From contig NC_018248.1 of the NCBI RefSeq assembly GCF_000227135.1, forward strand, positions 701,638-765,517: a DNA stretch of 63,880 nucleotides. Direction: 5' to 3'. The translations under genes and the position numbers were made by a program. Under the pieces are notes generated by a model. That model was not told the origin of the DNA and did no database searches. It was given only the letters and a program-made list of their open reading frames with translations. This stretch comes from Leishmania donovani. Its lineage: Eukaryota; Euglenozoa; Kinetoplastea; Trypanosomatida; Trypanosomatidae. Each line of letters opens with the position of its first letter. Position 1 is the stretch's first letter. This document shows, one piece after another, positions 29,471 to 37,366 of the stretch.

Positions 29471-29944
29471 TTACTCGGACACGGGTTTCTTGCCCAGCAC
29501 GAACATGTCGTGAAGGATCGGCGCCTTCTCGCGCCAGTCCGACGCATCGACATCGTACAGAGGCTCAAAGTCGCGGTCTAGCCAGTATTCATACGCACCT
29601 TTGCGGTTTTTCTTCACCGGCTGGTACAGCGGCTCGAACTCCTTCCACGGCTTCACACCGTAGAGAACGGTGTGGTCAAAGTGGCCGAGAGCACGCTTCT
29701 CCTCCCACTTCTCCAGCCACGTCTCGTGCATCATGCGCTCGACATACCAACGCATCTTCTTGCACATGGAGTGTTCCTCACCCCAGTTGCCGATGCAATG
29801 CAGCCACTGGTAGTAGGCCAGAATGCCGTTCTTCTGCTTGTTGGTTGTCCCACAGAAGCGCGGGTCGTTGAAATCGCTGAAGTGAGGCATTGCTGGCAGG
29901 TCCTCACGCTGAACCCTGTACTTTTTATGCTCCTTGTGTGGCAT
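29471..29944 (-). CDS. Cytochrome c oxidase subunit, COX6B/CHCH-like
   Basis: This 157-aa protein starts with ATG at 29944. Residues 25-95 align by eye with COX6B (subunit VIb) of animals and yeast: D-P-R-F, then N-G-I-L-A-Y-Y-Q-W-L-H-C (cf. N-C-W-Q-N-Y-L-D-F-H-R-C), then M-C-K-K-M-R-W-Y (cf. V-C-E-W-Y) and W-L-E-K-W-E-E-K-R-A-L-G-H-F (cf. W-V-T-D-W-D-E-Q-R-A-E-G-T-F). Only the inner two of the four twin-Cx9C cysteines remain: the first is Gly, and the fourth is replaced in the M-M-H segment. A 60-residue C-terminal extension is added. COX6B sits on the intermembrane-space face of complex IV. I recall a trypanosomatid oxidase subunit annotated 'subunit 10' at this locus, which this may be. 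Confidence 0.85.
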   Translation of the reverse strand: MPHKEHKKYRVQREDLPAMPHFSDFNDPRFCGTTNKQKNGILAYYQWLHCIGNWGEEHSMCKKMRWYVERMMHETWLEKWEEKRALGHFDHTVLYGVKPWKEFEPLYQPVKKNRKGAYEYWLDRDFEPLYDVDASDWREKAPILHDMFVLGKKPVSE

Positions 29945-30358
29945 TTTTGGTGGCAGTGAATGGTAACTGTTTTACTAAGATAAAGCTAACTAGTACCACG
30001 CTTTCAGATGCGAAAGAAACGATAATAGGTAGAGAGAATGTAAGAGCGTCATTGTTGTTTCGAACAAAAACACAAAAGGGAGATCAAGGGAGCAGTATCA
30101 CATCTGAACTCAGAAGGCTACATATGCATAAGGGAAGCTGCTGTGAGCATGCCCTCTCATATGAACCTCCTTGATAGAAACAAAGAGAGGAAAAGCACAT
30201 GCATTGAACACATATGCGCAGCACACGTTCTTTGTGTGTGCTGAAGGTCATACCCCCAGAAGGGTGCGCACCAAATGGAGAGTAAGAAAATGCGCACACA
30301 CAGATTTTTGTTTCGTGAAAGGAAAAGAAAAAAAAATTCAATAGCACTTTATAGTCAC
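29945..30358. other. Intergenic spacer
   Basis: About 410 bp with an A9 run at about 30328-30336. No gene seen; it is the 3'UTR of L32 plus splice signals. Confidence 0.5.
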
Positions 30359-30760
30359 CTACTGATTAGCGATCTTGCGCAGCTTCGCGTTCCCGTTGGC
30401 CAGGCGCACATCAAGCTCCATAGCCTTGCGAGCAATAGCTTTGCGCGTTCGTGCACCGACAGTGTGAGAGATGACGCCAGCGTACTTGCGGTTCTGCATC
30501 ACGAGCATGTACAGGTCCTCCACGTTATTGATGGGGAAGCTGCGAAAGCCGGACGGAGTGATATACTTGGTGGCACGGTCGCTACCGTAGCCCTTGTTCG
30601 GCATCGCCTTTTGGCCTTTGTAGCGGCGGCGGACCGGGGAGTCCTCACCACGCGGCTTCCGCCAGCTAGAGCTCAGCTGCGGAAAGAGCTCATAGCGATG
30701 TCGGGTGAAGCGCTTCGTGCGCTTCTTCACGATAGCCTTCGAAACAGTCGGCTTCACCAT
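30359..30760 (-). CDS. RPL32: 60S ribosomal protein L32 (eL32)
   Basis: This 133-aa basic protein starts with ATG at 30760. It carries the L32 core: K-R-F-T-R-H, W-R-K-P-R-G-E-D-S-P-V-R-R-R-Y-K-G, N-K-G-Y-G-S-D and H-T-V-G-A-R-T-R-K-A-I. Length and motif order match eukaryotic eL32. It is a structural component of the large cytosolic ribosomal subunit. The frame is intact and appears single copy in this window. It is the second gene out from the strand-switch region on the minus strand. Confidence 0.97.
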   Translation of the reverse strand: MVKPTVSKAIVKKRTKRFTRHRYELFPQLSSSWRKPRGEDSPVRRRYKGQKAMPNKGYGSDRATKYITPSGFRSFPINNVEDLYMLVMQNRKYAGVISHTVGARTRKAIARKAMELDVRLANGNAKLRKIANQ

Positions 30761-31210
30761 CTTTGAGTGCTATACTACCACAGTCCCTCAAAGAGAGAGA
30801 TGTCAAGCTCAAAAAAAAGTGTAGACGAGATGCGAGAGACAGATGAACATATAGATTCAAAGCCCAACAGAGGAGCAGGCAGCCTAACGTAGAACGTTTA
30901 CGCGAAACACGCAAAGATCGCAAGCATTATATATGCTAGCTGTAATTGCGCAGCGAGAAAAAAAAAAGAGACTTCAATGAGAGTCTCTTGTTTCGCTCTA
31001 GAGGAACAGTTAGCAATGGTTCCCTCAAAAAAAAAAAACAAGGTGCTACTCAAATGCTTTTGTGTACTTTGGGCAGATCTACCAAGAGGCGATTTTTTTT
31101 ACTGAGCGAAGTTGACAACTGAGGATGGGAAAACGGCAGTCCAACAATCCTTCAACATAAGTGAGCACACTTAGCCCAGAGAAAGGACACAAAGAGTCAG
31201 CGATTGCCTG
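30761..31210. other. Intergenic spacer, AT-rich
   Basis: About 450 bp with A-runs near 30959-30967 and 31029-31040 and a T8 run near 31095-31102. No gene or repeat recognised. Confidence 0.5.
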
Positions 31211-31585
31211 TCAGCTTCTTTTTCTCGCAGTCTTCTTTGCCTTCTGGGCATACGGCTTCCGACACTTGGTGTCGAATTGAAGACGACTGGCAGCGGCAAA
31301 AAAGGCAACTCTATCAACTGCCGTCGTAACAGTGATGTGGCCTTTGCTGCATTGAATGTAGAACACTGGTGCGTCGTCATCTGGGTATACATTGCTGTTC
31401 GGGCAATGACTAACAAGCCGAGCATCCCAACCCAGAGGCGAGAGAGAGGAGGAAACTCTCCGTTTGTAGATGAGGCATAATTGACCGTAGCGGGTGTTGC
31501 ATCGCTGGCATATTTCGATTTCACCAATGTTTAAAACTTTTTCATGCTGCCGGCAAAAGAGGCAAAGCTGTTTTGGCGACTCCAT
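31211..31585 (-). CDS. Small CxxC zinc-binding protein, unknown function
   Basis: This 124-aa protein starts with ATG at 31585. It is the first gene of the minus-strand array. I do not recognise it. Two CxxC pairs, C8-L-F-C11 and C26-Q-R-C29, suggest a small zinc ribbon at the N-terminus, with further Cys at 37, 61 and 79. The C-terminal 20 residues are strongly basic (K-A-K-K-T-A-R-K-R-S) and could be a nuclear or nucleolar signal. Codon usage looks AT-richer than in outlying genes, like the other genes next to the strand switch. Confidence 0.7.
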   Translation of the reverse strand: MESPKQLCLFCRQHEKVLNIGEIEICQRCNTRYGQLCLIYKRRVSSSLSPLGWDARLVSHCPNSNVYPDDDAPVFYIQCSKGHITVTTAVDRVAFFAAASRLQFDTKCRKPYAQKAKKTARKRS

Positions 31586-32361
31586 TCTGCGACTGAGTCA
31601 AAGCTAAAAACACGAAAAGATGCAGGAATGAGAAAGGCGAAAGGTTTATCGGCTCTGAGGATTGGTGTCTCCAGAGCGGGCACCAGGAATAGCTAGTATG
31701 ATGCCGCGCCTGACCACATCTTGGCTTTCGAAGGGATAAATTCGCAGCAACTGGAGCATGCGCACGAGTTTCGTCTCGATTGTTTGGGGTTCTGTGCGAA
31801 GCATCTCGGAAAGACAGCAAACGTTTTGGTTGGTCATGTAAGACGCGGAAAAGGGACAGGTGATTCTTGCAATGAGTCCATATGAAGGCCGCAGACCATC
31901 GCAGTGAGCCGCAAACTGGCACCTCTGCCAAAGTAATGAACAGATGGGGGGGGGGGGGGAATCGTCATGACATCATGCGTGGCAGTCGGACTCCTTTCCA
32001 GCTGTGTCACAACAAAATCCAGAGGATGGGGCAGGAACGCCCACTCTCAGGTGAGCGTTCCTCTGTGCATTTCGTTCCTCGAAGTTCTTGAGTCACTTAG
32101 CGGTCAAAGCCTTCGATCCCGATTTCGCGGCATGCGTTGAGACAAGGCGCCTCGGCTGTGCTAGCACAGGAACTGGAGACCCCGTGCCAAGCTTCTTTTA
32201 CTAACCTTCATGGCACCATCTCGATCTCCTGCTTACGTGCGCACAATTTTCTTCCTCACGGCTACATACGTGCGGTGACAACTCAGAGAAAAGCCGCATC
32301 GTCTCTCCCTTAGTGTGTGTCAAGGACAAACAGCAATACTTTTCCAACCTAGCAATCGATC
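31586..32361. promoter_or_regulatory. Divergent strand-switch region (probable bidirectional transcription start)
   Basis: This 776-bp interval separates the two divergent gene arrays: every coding gene to its left is minus-strand and every one to its right is plus-strand. It holds a 14-base G tract at 31946-31959. Divergent strand-switch regions are where RNA polymerase II starts both polycistronic units in Leishmania, and G tracts have been noted at the mapped start zone on chromosome 1. No TATA-like element or convincing RNA gene is visible. The start-site role is inferred from gene orientation. Confidence 0.8.
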
Positions 32362-32877
32362 ATGCCCACCTCGAAGGAGGCCGCGGATCAGAGTCGAAAA
32401 TTCGGCTTTAAAGAAACGCGTGAGCAGTACCAGCAGCGGAAGAGGCAAGAAAAGCAATTGAAATGGACGGTAAGGCTATCGAGAGAGGACCTCGGAAAAC
32501 TGAAAATCGAATTGGAGTCCCTGAAGAGAGCCCGTTTTTTGGCACCTCAACAAAACGAACGCAAGCGCCTTGTGCAGCGCATGATTCGAGACCTCGAGGC
32601 AGCAGAAAACAAGGAGCCCGAGGAGGAGACACCTGTTGTAGCTACAACGCCGCCGGCCGTAGACTCAGACTCGGATGACGATATTTTTTTTGCGAAAGGC
32701 ACGCTCGTAAATGACGAGCACAAGCGTCTGTTTATCCCGCGCTCGATCCGCAGGAAGCCAGAGGAGAAAAACTGTGAAAAAACTGCTCAGCAGCTTGCTG
32801 GCGAGGCCGAAAAAGAGCTTCTTGCTGCTGTGCACGACGATGACGACATCGATTCATTTCTCGATTCTCTCCAATGA
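32362..32877 (+). CDS. Conserved hypothetical protein, charged
   Basis: This 171-aa protein starts with ATG at 32362 and is the first gene of the plus-strand array. I do not recognise it. Residues 10-80 are highly charged and helical, likely a coiled coil (E-Q-Y-Q-Q-R-K-R-Q-E-K-Q). A disordered stretch with T-P-P and an acidic S-D-S-D-D-D patch follows near 100. Then comes a conserved-looking motif, I-F-F-A-K-G-T-L-V-N-D-E-H-K-R-L-F-I-P, and the end is acidic (D-D-D-D-I-D-S-F-L-D-S-L). The alternation of basic and acidic segments is common among nuclear RNA-processing or nucleolar factors, but that is only an impression. Confidence 0.75.
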   Translation: MPTSKEAADQSRKFGFKETREQYQQRKRQEKQLKWTVRLSREDLGKLKIELESLKRARFLAPQQNERKRLVQRMIRDLEAAENKEPEEETPVVATTPPAVDSDSDDDIFFAKGTLVNDEHKRLFIPRSIRRKPEEKNCEKTAQQLAGEAEKELLAAVHDDDDIDSFLDSLQ

Positions 32878-33387
32878 TCATGTGAAACCTTCTGCATCCC
32901 TCCTCTAGCAAGACAGCACTCGCTAGGAGCCTCGCGAAAAACAATTCTCATCGCTGCTATTAAGCACGTGCAAGAACCCAACAGAGGACAATAGACTCAT
33001 GAGTTTGCTTTTTGGGTGAAGGTTTACTATTCTCAGCGGACGACGGATTCCTTGCAGCGAAGTATGAGCTCACTAGATCGAAAAAGAAGGGAAAAAAGAT
33101 GCAAGCTTTTGAACGTGTGCCTTTTGCTATTGGCCCCGCTTCAACCTGGAAAACATCTACCAAGTTGGCTTAACTCTCTTGACATTGCTTGCGCGCTTGA
33201 TAATTTCGGCTTCAGCGAGAGTCTGTCTCACTTGTAGAATCTGTCTTTGGCTTTCCATTGGCTGTCGCATATGCAAAGTTTCTCTCGTTTTTTCTAACAG
33301 CATCAAAGCAAGACGTTTTTTGTTCGTTTGCGTTGCTATCATTCTCTCCGGCTCATCTTGTCTCTCCCCTTCTCAACCTTTCTTTTT
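32878..33387. other. Intergenic spacer with splice signals
   Basis: About 510 bp upstream of the nucleotidyltransferase gene. It contains the predicted acceptor at 33299-33300 and a second pyrimidine tract at about 33355-33387. No gene seen. Confidence 0.5.
33299..33300 (+). promoter_or_regulatory. Predicted spliced-leader acceptor AG
   Basis: A pyrimidine tract (33279-33297, T-rich) ends in AACAG, with AG at 33299-33300. Splicing here puts the ATG at 33388 within the mature mRNA. A second tract at about 33355-33387, with the first AG at 33446-33447, would instead select the ATG at 33460. Confidence 0.5.
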
Positions 33388-34536
33388 ATGGATCTTGGCA
33401 TGTGTCTCTTAACACGGGCATCTACATATCGCCGCAATGGCGGTGAGCTAGGCACTAGCATGAGCAGTAAGATCGCCGAGCTGTCGGGCAGAATACTGTC
33501 GCAGCAGCAGTACTCACAAATTTTAGAGCAGCGCAGGTGGCTGCAAGGGTTGCTCAAAGGGGTTTCTCTTGATATGGGTGCAAAGGAGGAAGAGAAAAGC
33601 GCTTCTCCCGTTGTGTTGCCATATGGTTCTATTGTGTCTGGCACCTCGTTTACAGACGGTGACGCGGATTACATAGTTTCTTTCCCAATTGTCTCTGAAA
33701 GCACGCGACAAAGCGGCGCATGCGTCATTGCACGTGAACGCCAGGAAAAGTGCCTTTCCGACATATTCTCTCACATTCGCAAATGCAACAGCGACGTCGA
33801 GTTGCACCCACAGCGCATTTTTCGTGCAAGAGTGCCAATAGTGCAGTACGTGCGTAAAAGTGCCCAGGAGAGCACCAAATTTGATCTTTCTCTCTCGTTG
33901 GACGGGCTGAAGAATTCTTTGCTACTGAGGCACTACATGGCAGGTGATCCTCGACTTCGGCTGGGGGTGCTAGGCGCCAAGCAGTGGGGGCGCGAGCAGC
34001 AAATACTGAACGCGCGGCGAGGCTGGATCTCACCGTACGCCCTGTCCATTATGTACATTCATTTTATGAAGGATACAGGCCGCACAGCTCTTTCTTTTGA
34101 TGAGGAGGCAGTTAGTCAACGAGTGAATGCGATCGTATCCACGGCAGCGGAGGCCGAAGGCGATATCAGCCATGTTGATGAGTTAGCCTCCATCTTGCCT
34201 CTGCAGGAAGCCGATATCTCACTTGTGGAAAAGGATGTGCTTGATTTCTTCGCTTTTTACGGTACTCCTGGTGGATTTGACTTCGACGCTTCTGTAGTCG
34301 ATATCCGCTCGCGAGAACGCTTCTCCACTAAAGACCAATGGTGCCAGTTCCTAGATCAACTTGACGAGAAGGAGCGCTGGCACCTTCTGGGCCACGAAGT
34401 AATCCTTCTCCGAGATCCGTTTGAGCCTCATAGCCTAGGCCGAAGCGTTGATTTCTTTCGAGGAGAGGAGATCAGAGAGAAGTTCCGCTCCGCTGCTGTG
34501 AAGAAAGAGCCACTTTCACTTTTCGCGTCTCTTTGA
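33388..34536 (+). CDS. Terminal uridylyltransferase / non-canonical poly(A) polymerase family
   Basis: This 382-aa protein is read from ATG at 33388; an ATG at 33460 is also possible. The nucleotidyltransferase signature is Y-G-S-I-V-S-G-T-S-F (79-88), followed by D92-A-D94; the third catalytic Asp is D166 in K-F-D-L-S-L-S. Further on, G-V-L-G-A-K-Q-W-G-R and G-W-I-S-P-Y-A-L-S-I-M-Y correspond to the nucleotide-binding part of TUTases. No zinc finger or RNA-binding domain is visible, so this is a minimal enzyme, as in the TUT4/MEAT1 class. The 24 residues before the second ATG contain several Arg and few acids and could be a mitochondrial leader, which would favour an editing-linked role (MEAT1-like). 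UTP versus ATP choice cannot be read from the sequence. Confidence 0.9.
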   Translation: MDLGMCLLTRASTYRRNGGELGTSMSSKIAELSGRILSQQQYSQILEQRRWLQGLLKGVSLDMGAKEEEKSASPVVLPYGSIVSGTSFTDGDADYIVSFPIVSESTRQSGACVIARERQEKCLSDIFSHIRKCNSDVELHPQRIFRARVPIVQYVRKSAQESTKFDLSLSLDGLKNSLLLRHYMAGDPRLRLGVLGAKQWGREQQILNARRGWISPYALSIMYIHFMKDTGRTALSFDEEAVSQRVNAIVSTAAEAEGDISHVDELASILPLQEADISLVEKDVLDFFAFYGTPGGFDFDASVVDIRSRERFSTKDQWCQFLDQLDEKERWHLLGHEVILLRDPFEPHSLGRSVDFFRGEEIREKFRSAAVKKEPLSLFASL

Positions 34537-35118
34537 GTCACGCTGCTACGGTAGTACAAGAGGCACGACACTAGCGGTAGTTGCGCTTGTGCACCGACGA
34601 CTGCTGTTCTGATGCACAAGCACGTAGTAAAAATCGTGTTATTTAAACGGAATAGCTGTGGGGGTCAATGTGCCTGTACCATGTCAGGAAAGATCGAGAA
34701 AGAGGGAAAGATGGGATGTGGGGACATATTTATCGCACTGGATAGCTTGCGGCTAGCGCTTGAACGATGCTTCTCAGCCCTACTCTTTCTTTTGTGTCGT
34801 ACGCGTTGCAAAGCAGTGGACAAGAAAATGCGAAGCTGTGAAAGCTGACCTCTCAGTACCACCTTAGCGTTTGTGACGCCTTTGGGGGAACGAAAGAAAT
34901 CCCGCATTCAAGGTGACATTGATTCAATAGCTTGCCCTGTTGCCATTGAATAAAAAATTATGTTTGTCCTTTCCTATTCTCTTTTTTTTTCCCGGAACAC
35001 CTCTCTGCGTGCTTAAAATTTCTACGCGAACCAAACAAAATGACGAGATGAGGTGTTCCCCCCTTTTTATCCCCCGCATTCACACCGACGTAGTTGTGGG
35101 CTCTTCTCGGTTGTTACA
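34537..35118. other. Intergenic spacer, AT-rich
   Basis: About 580 bp with a T9 run near 34982-34990 just upstream of the SET gene, likely part of its splice signal. No gene seen. Confidence 0.5.
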
Positions 35119-36276
35119 ATGTCACCAGTGCTGGTTCCTACGGCATGTGAGAACTGGTCTCTGAATATCGATGATGAGTCCACAAGGCGATTTTGGTGGA
35201 ACAACACATACAGTATTACACTTTGGGAAGAGACGCTGAATATCGAAAAGCAAACGGAAACGATCACAGACGGCGATGTATGGTCCAAGTTTATTGACCT
35301 TCAGTTGCGATGCGCTTTCAAAATATGCTCCATTTGCCATTCACCAGAAGGCAACGATGACATGAAAATCTGTTGCTACTGCGGTAATACTGTCCATGAA
35401 AATTGCTCGGAGCCTGCAGCGCCGGAGCAGATCATGTGGAAACCTGCGAATCTTGCATACGTAGAGCACATGCGCGCCTGCTTTCAGTGCCAAGCAGTCG
35501 ATTACAAAGAGCCGTCCGCTCCTCAGTCGCCGAGCGAGTGCGACAATGCTCGTCGTGCTGCGAAGAGAGCACTAACAATATCCGACGAGTATCCACCGGC
35601 TACCGTTGAGCGGATTCAAGAGCTCTTGCAGCAAGCGGAGACCACTTCTAATGACGCAGTGCTTCTTGGCGAGCTGAAATCTCTCGTGCAAAGTTATTTT
35701 CAGTCTCCACAGTCGCTACGGTTCTTGCGCAAAGAGCGCGTTGCCTCAAAAGGTGGCGGAATAGGTGTGGTAGCGGCCCAGAAAATACCTGCTTTCTCCA
35801 TTATCGGTGTTTACCCCGGATACTTGGATTTCATGAGTGGCGAGCAAGCCAAGTGTGGTCGCCCTGTACCGAAATATGCTTTGATGGAGTACAACTGCGC
35901 CAACTACTTTAATGAGGTGTTTGTAGAACTGCAAACTACTTTCACGCCCTTTATCAATGAACCAAATGTCGATGAAAAAAGCAACTGCGCCTGGATCCAG
36001 GAGCCACACCGCAAAAACGGGCGATTGAGTGTCATCTGCGTTCGGGATATTCAAGAGGGTGAGGAGCTTACGATTGGATACGGTCCCATTTATCCTCGCA
36101 CGTATCCGTATTGCTACGATGCGTATGCCTGCCATCAGATTGAGGGCCATGCCACGCATCCGTGCTATTCACTGTGGCACTGGCCTACCCTGCAGGAAGC
36201 AGACGCGCGATTTGTGTGTTACATTGGCTACATTGAGAAAGAGGATTGCTATGTTCTTTGGAAAAACGAGACATGA
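35119..36276 (+). CDS. PHD-finger plus SET-domain protein
   Basis: This 385-aa protein starts with ATG at 35119; the in-frame extension to 35053 lacks ATG. Residues 70-124 form a PHD-type finger: C70-x2-C73, C85/C86 and C88, H93-x2-C96, C121-x2-C124. The SET domain spans about 200-324: G-G-I-G-V-V-A-A-Q (213-221), F-I-N-E-P-N (278-283, the substrate/cofactor-binding 'NH' region, with Glu for His) and E-E-L-T-I-G-Y-G (315-322, carrying the catalytic-type Tyr). The tail (325-385) is Cys/His/Trp-rich. SET enzymes methylate lysines on histones or other proteins, and PHD fingers read histone tails, so a chromatin role is plausible. The Glu substitution leaves activity uncertain. Confidence 0.9.
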   Translation: MSPVLVPTACENWSLNIDDESTRRFWWNNTYSITLWEETLNIEKQTETITDGDVWSKFIDLQLRCAFKICSICHSPEGNDDMKICCYCGNTVHENCSEPAAPEQIMWKPANLAYVEHMRACFQCQAVDYKEPSAPQSPSECDNARRAAKRALTISDEYPPATVERIQELLQQAETTSNDAVLLGELKSLVQSYFQSPQSLRFLRKERVASKGGGIGVVAAQKIPAFSIIGVYPGYLDFMSGEQAKCGRPVPKYALMEYNCANYFNEVFVELQTTFTPFINEPNVDEKSNCAWIQEPHRKNGRLSVICVRDIQEGEELTIGYGPIYPRTYPYCYDAYACHQIEGHATHPCYSLWHWPTLQEADARFVCYIGYIEKEDCYVLWKNET

Positions 36277-36299
36277 TGATGTCCCCGTTTACTCCAAAC

Positions 36300-36300
<1 letters not shown>

Positions 36301-36335
<35 letters not shown>
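36301..36335 (+). repeat. (AC)n microsatellite
   Basis: About 17 uninterrupted AC units just downstream of the SET gene stop codon, in its presumed 3'UTR. Confidence 0.95.
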
Positions 36336-36338
<3 letters not shown>

Positions 36339-36586
36339 CTATGTCCAAAAATGAGAAAAACACAATAGGTGTAGAAGGTAAACAAAGACAGCAGGAGAAA
36401 ACCTACGTCGCCCCGCTTTTTCGGTTCATTAGAAAACAAGGATCCTTAGTCTTGATGGGCTCAGCATCATGCTACGCATCCTCATGCCACTACACAGCGA
36501 CCCTCTTGGTGGTTTTCTCTGCGAGATAATGAGGGGAACAAGCGTGTACTTCTTTGAAGGTTTTTCTTCCACACTATTCCGTGGGC

Positions 36587-37083
36587 CCTGATGACGCGAG
36601 ACACCTCAGCGTGGTATCTCAGGGTCCAGTACCCCCACTCTGCGTGTGGGACGCAGCCCAGCAGCCCCCAGATTCTGCCAATGCCGAGCCACTTCTGGTG
36701 GTGACAGGGTCAAGCGCCTACGACGTGGGGAAGCCAGAGCGGTTCATCGCTGCTGATGCTGGAGGTCATGTCATGGATGGCGTTGCATCGGAGAGACCTG
36801 CCACAGTGAACACCTGTGTGCCACCCATGTGATGGGCGAAATGCCAACGTGACTCGGACGCGTCTCACCCGGCCCTCTGGCTGTCTACTGGTGGGGGAGC
36901 CTGAGGCTACCTCGAGGGGGACGCACGGGGTGGCGACTGGCATGATAGGAGCGGCTGTGCGGCGACCTGCGGAGCGGGCGGTGGGTGGAGCTTGAGGTAG
37001 AGGCCATGCTCATGTGAGTGAGTTTGCTTTGGACTAACGCGTGTCTACGGCTGCTTCGCACTACGCGATGTGCCTGTGGCAGG
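36587..37083 (+). repeat. SIDER-like dispersed retroposon-type repeat, copy 2 (intact)
   Basis: This 497-bp element begins CCTGATGACGCG and ends GGCAGG. By eye it is identical to the minus-strand copy at 23269-24001 once that copy's gap duplication is removed; the flanks diverge abruptly on both sides. It lies sense to transcription, about 310 bp downstream of the SET stop codon, so it probably sits in the SET 3'UTR. No poly(A) tail or target-site duplication is evident. Size and placement fit a Leishmania SIDER; another Leishmania dispersed repeat is possible. Confidence 0.75.
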
Positions 37084-37308
37084 CCGGATAGAGTGTCGTT
37101 TAACTGATGCTGTGCGGCAGTGAATGTATATGCCGACTGAAGAAAAAACTATCCTATATGCCTTGCTTCACATTGCACAACGATCTTCTTGTCCTCTTGC
37201 TTTTTTCTCTCTCTATATATATTTTTTTTTGTACGTCGCCTTTGCGTTGGCGTCTCGCGCATTTCACCATACAATTACCTTTCATACTCTTTACCTTGAT
37301 TCGCTTTC

Positions 37309-37310
37309 AG
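37309..37310 (+). promoter_or_regulatory. Predicted spliced-leader acceptor AG (Cbf5)
   Basis: A pyrimidine-rich stretch from about 37280 ends in CTTTCAG, AG at 37309-37310. It gives a 56-nt 5'UTR before the ATG at 37367 and supports that ATG as the start. Confidence 0.6.
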
Positions 37311-37366
37311 TTTGTGCTTCTCTTTTTGTGTGAAAGTTGCGCCACTGGCCCTTTACTGGCTTGACA

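Larger units (their letters stand above)
36277..37366. other. Intergenic region carrying a microsatellite and a retroposon-like repeat
   Basis: About 1.1 kb. It contains an (AC)17 tract at 36301-36335, the SIDER-like element at 36587-37083 and a pyrimidine-rich stretch with a splice acceptor ahead of Cbf5. The 92-codon ORF at 36554-36832 lies inside the repeat and is not a gene. Confidence 0.7.

Noticed and set aside
32100..32125. tRNA B-box-like sequence (TTCGATCCC) in the strand-switch region
   Set aside because: The flanking bases do not form a T-arm stem and no matching A box, anticodon arm or acceptor stem was found.
36301..36335. Possible CRISPR-like or tandem array
   Set aside because: It is a simple dinucleotide microsatellite without spacers, and the genome is eukaryotic.
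36554..36832. 92-codon ORF with a near-identical 73-codon counterpart at 23756-23977
   Set aside because: Both lie inside the 497-bp repeat. Conservation reflects the repeat's nucleotide identity, not protein selection, and the frame has no known domain.
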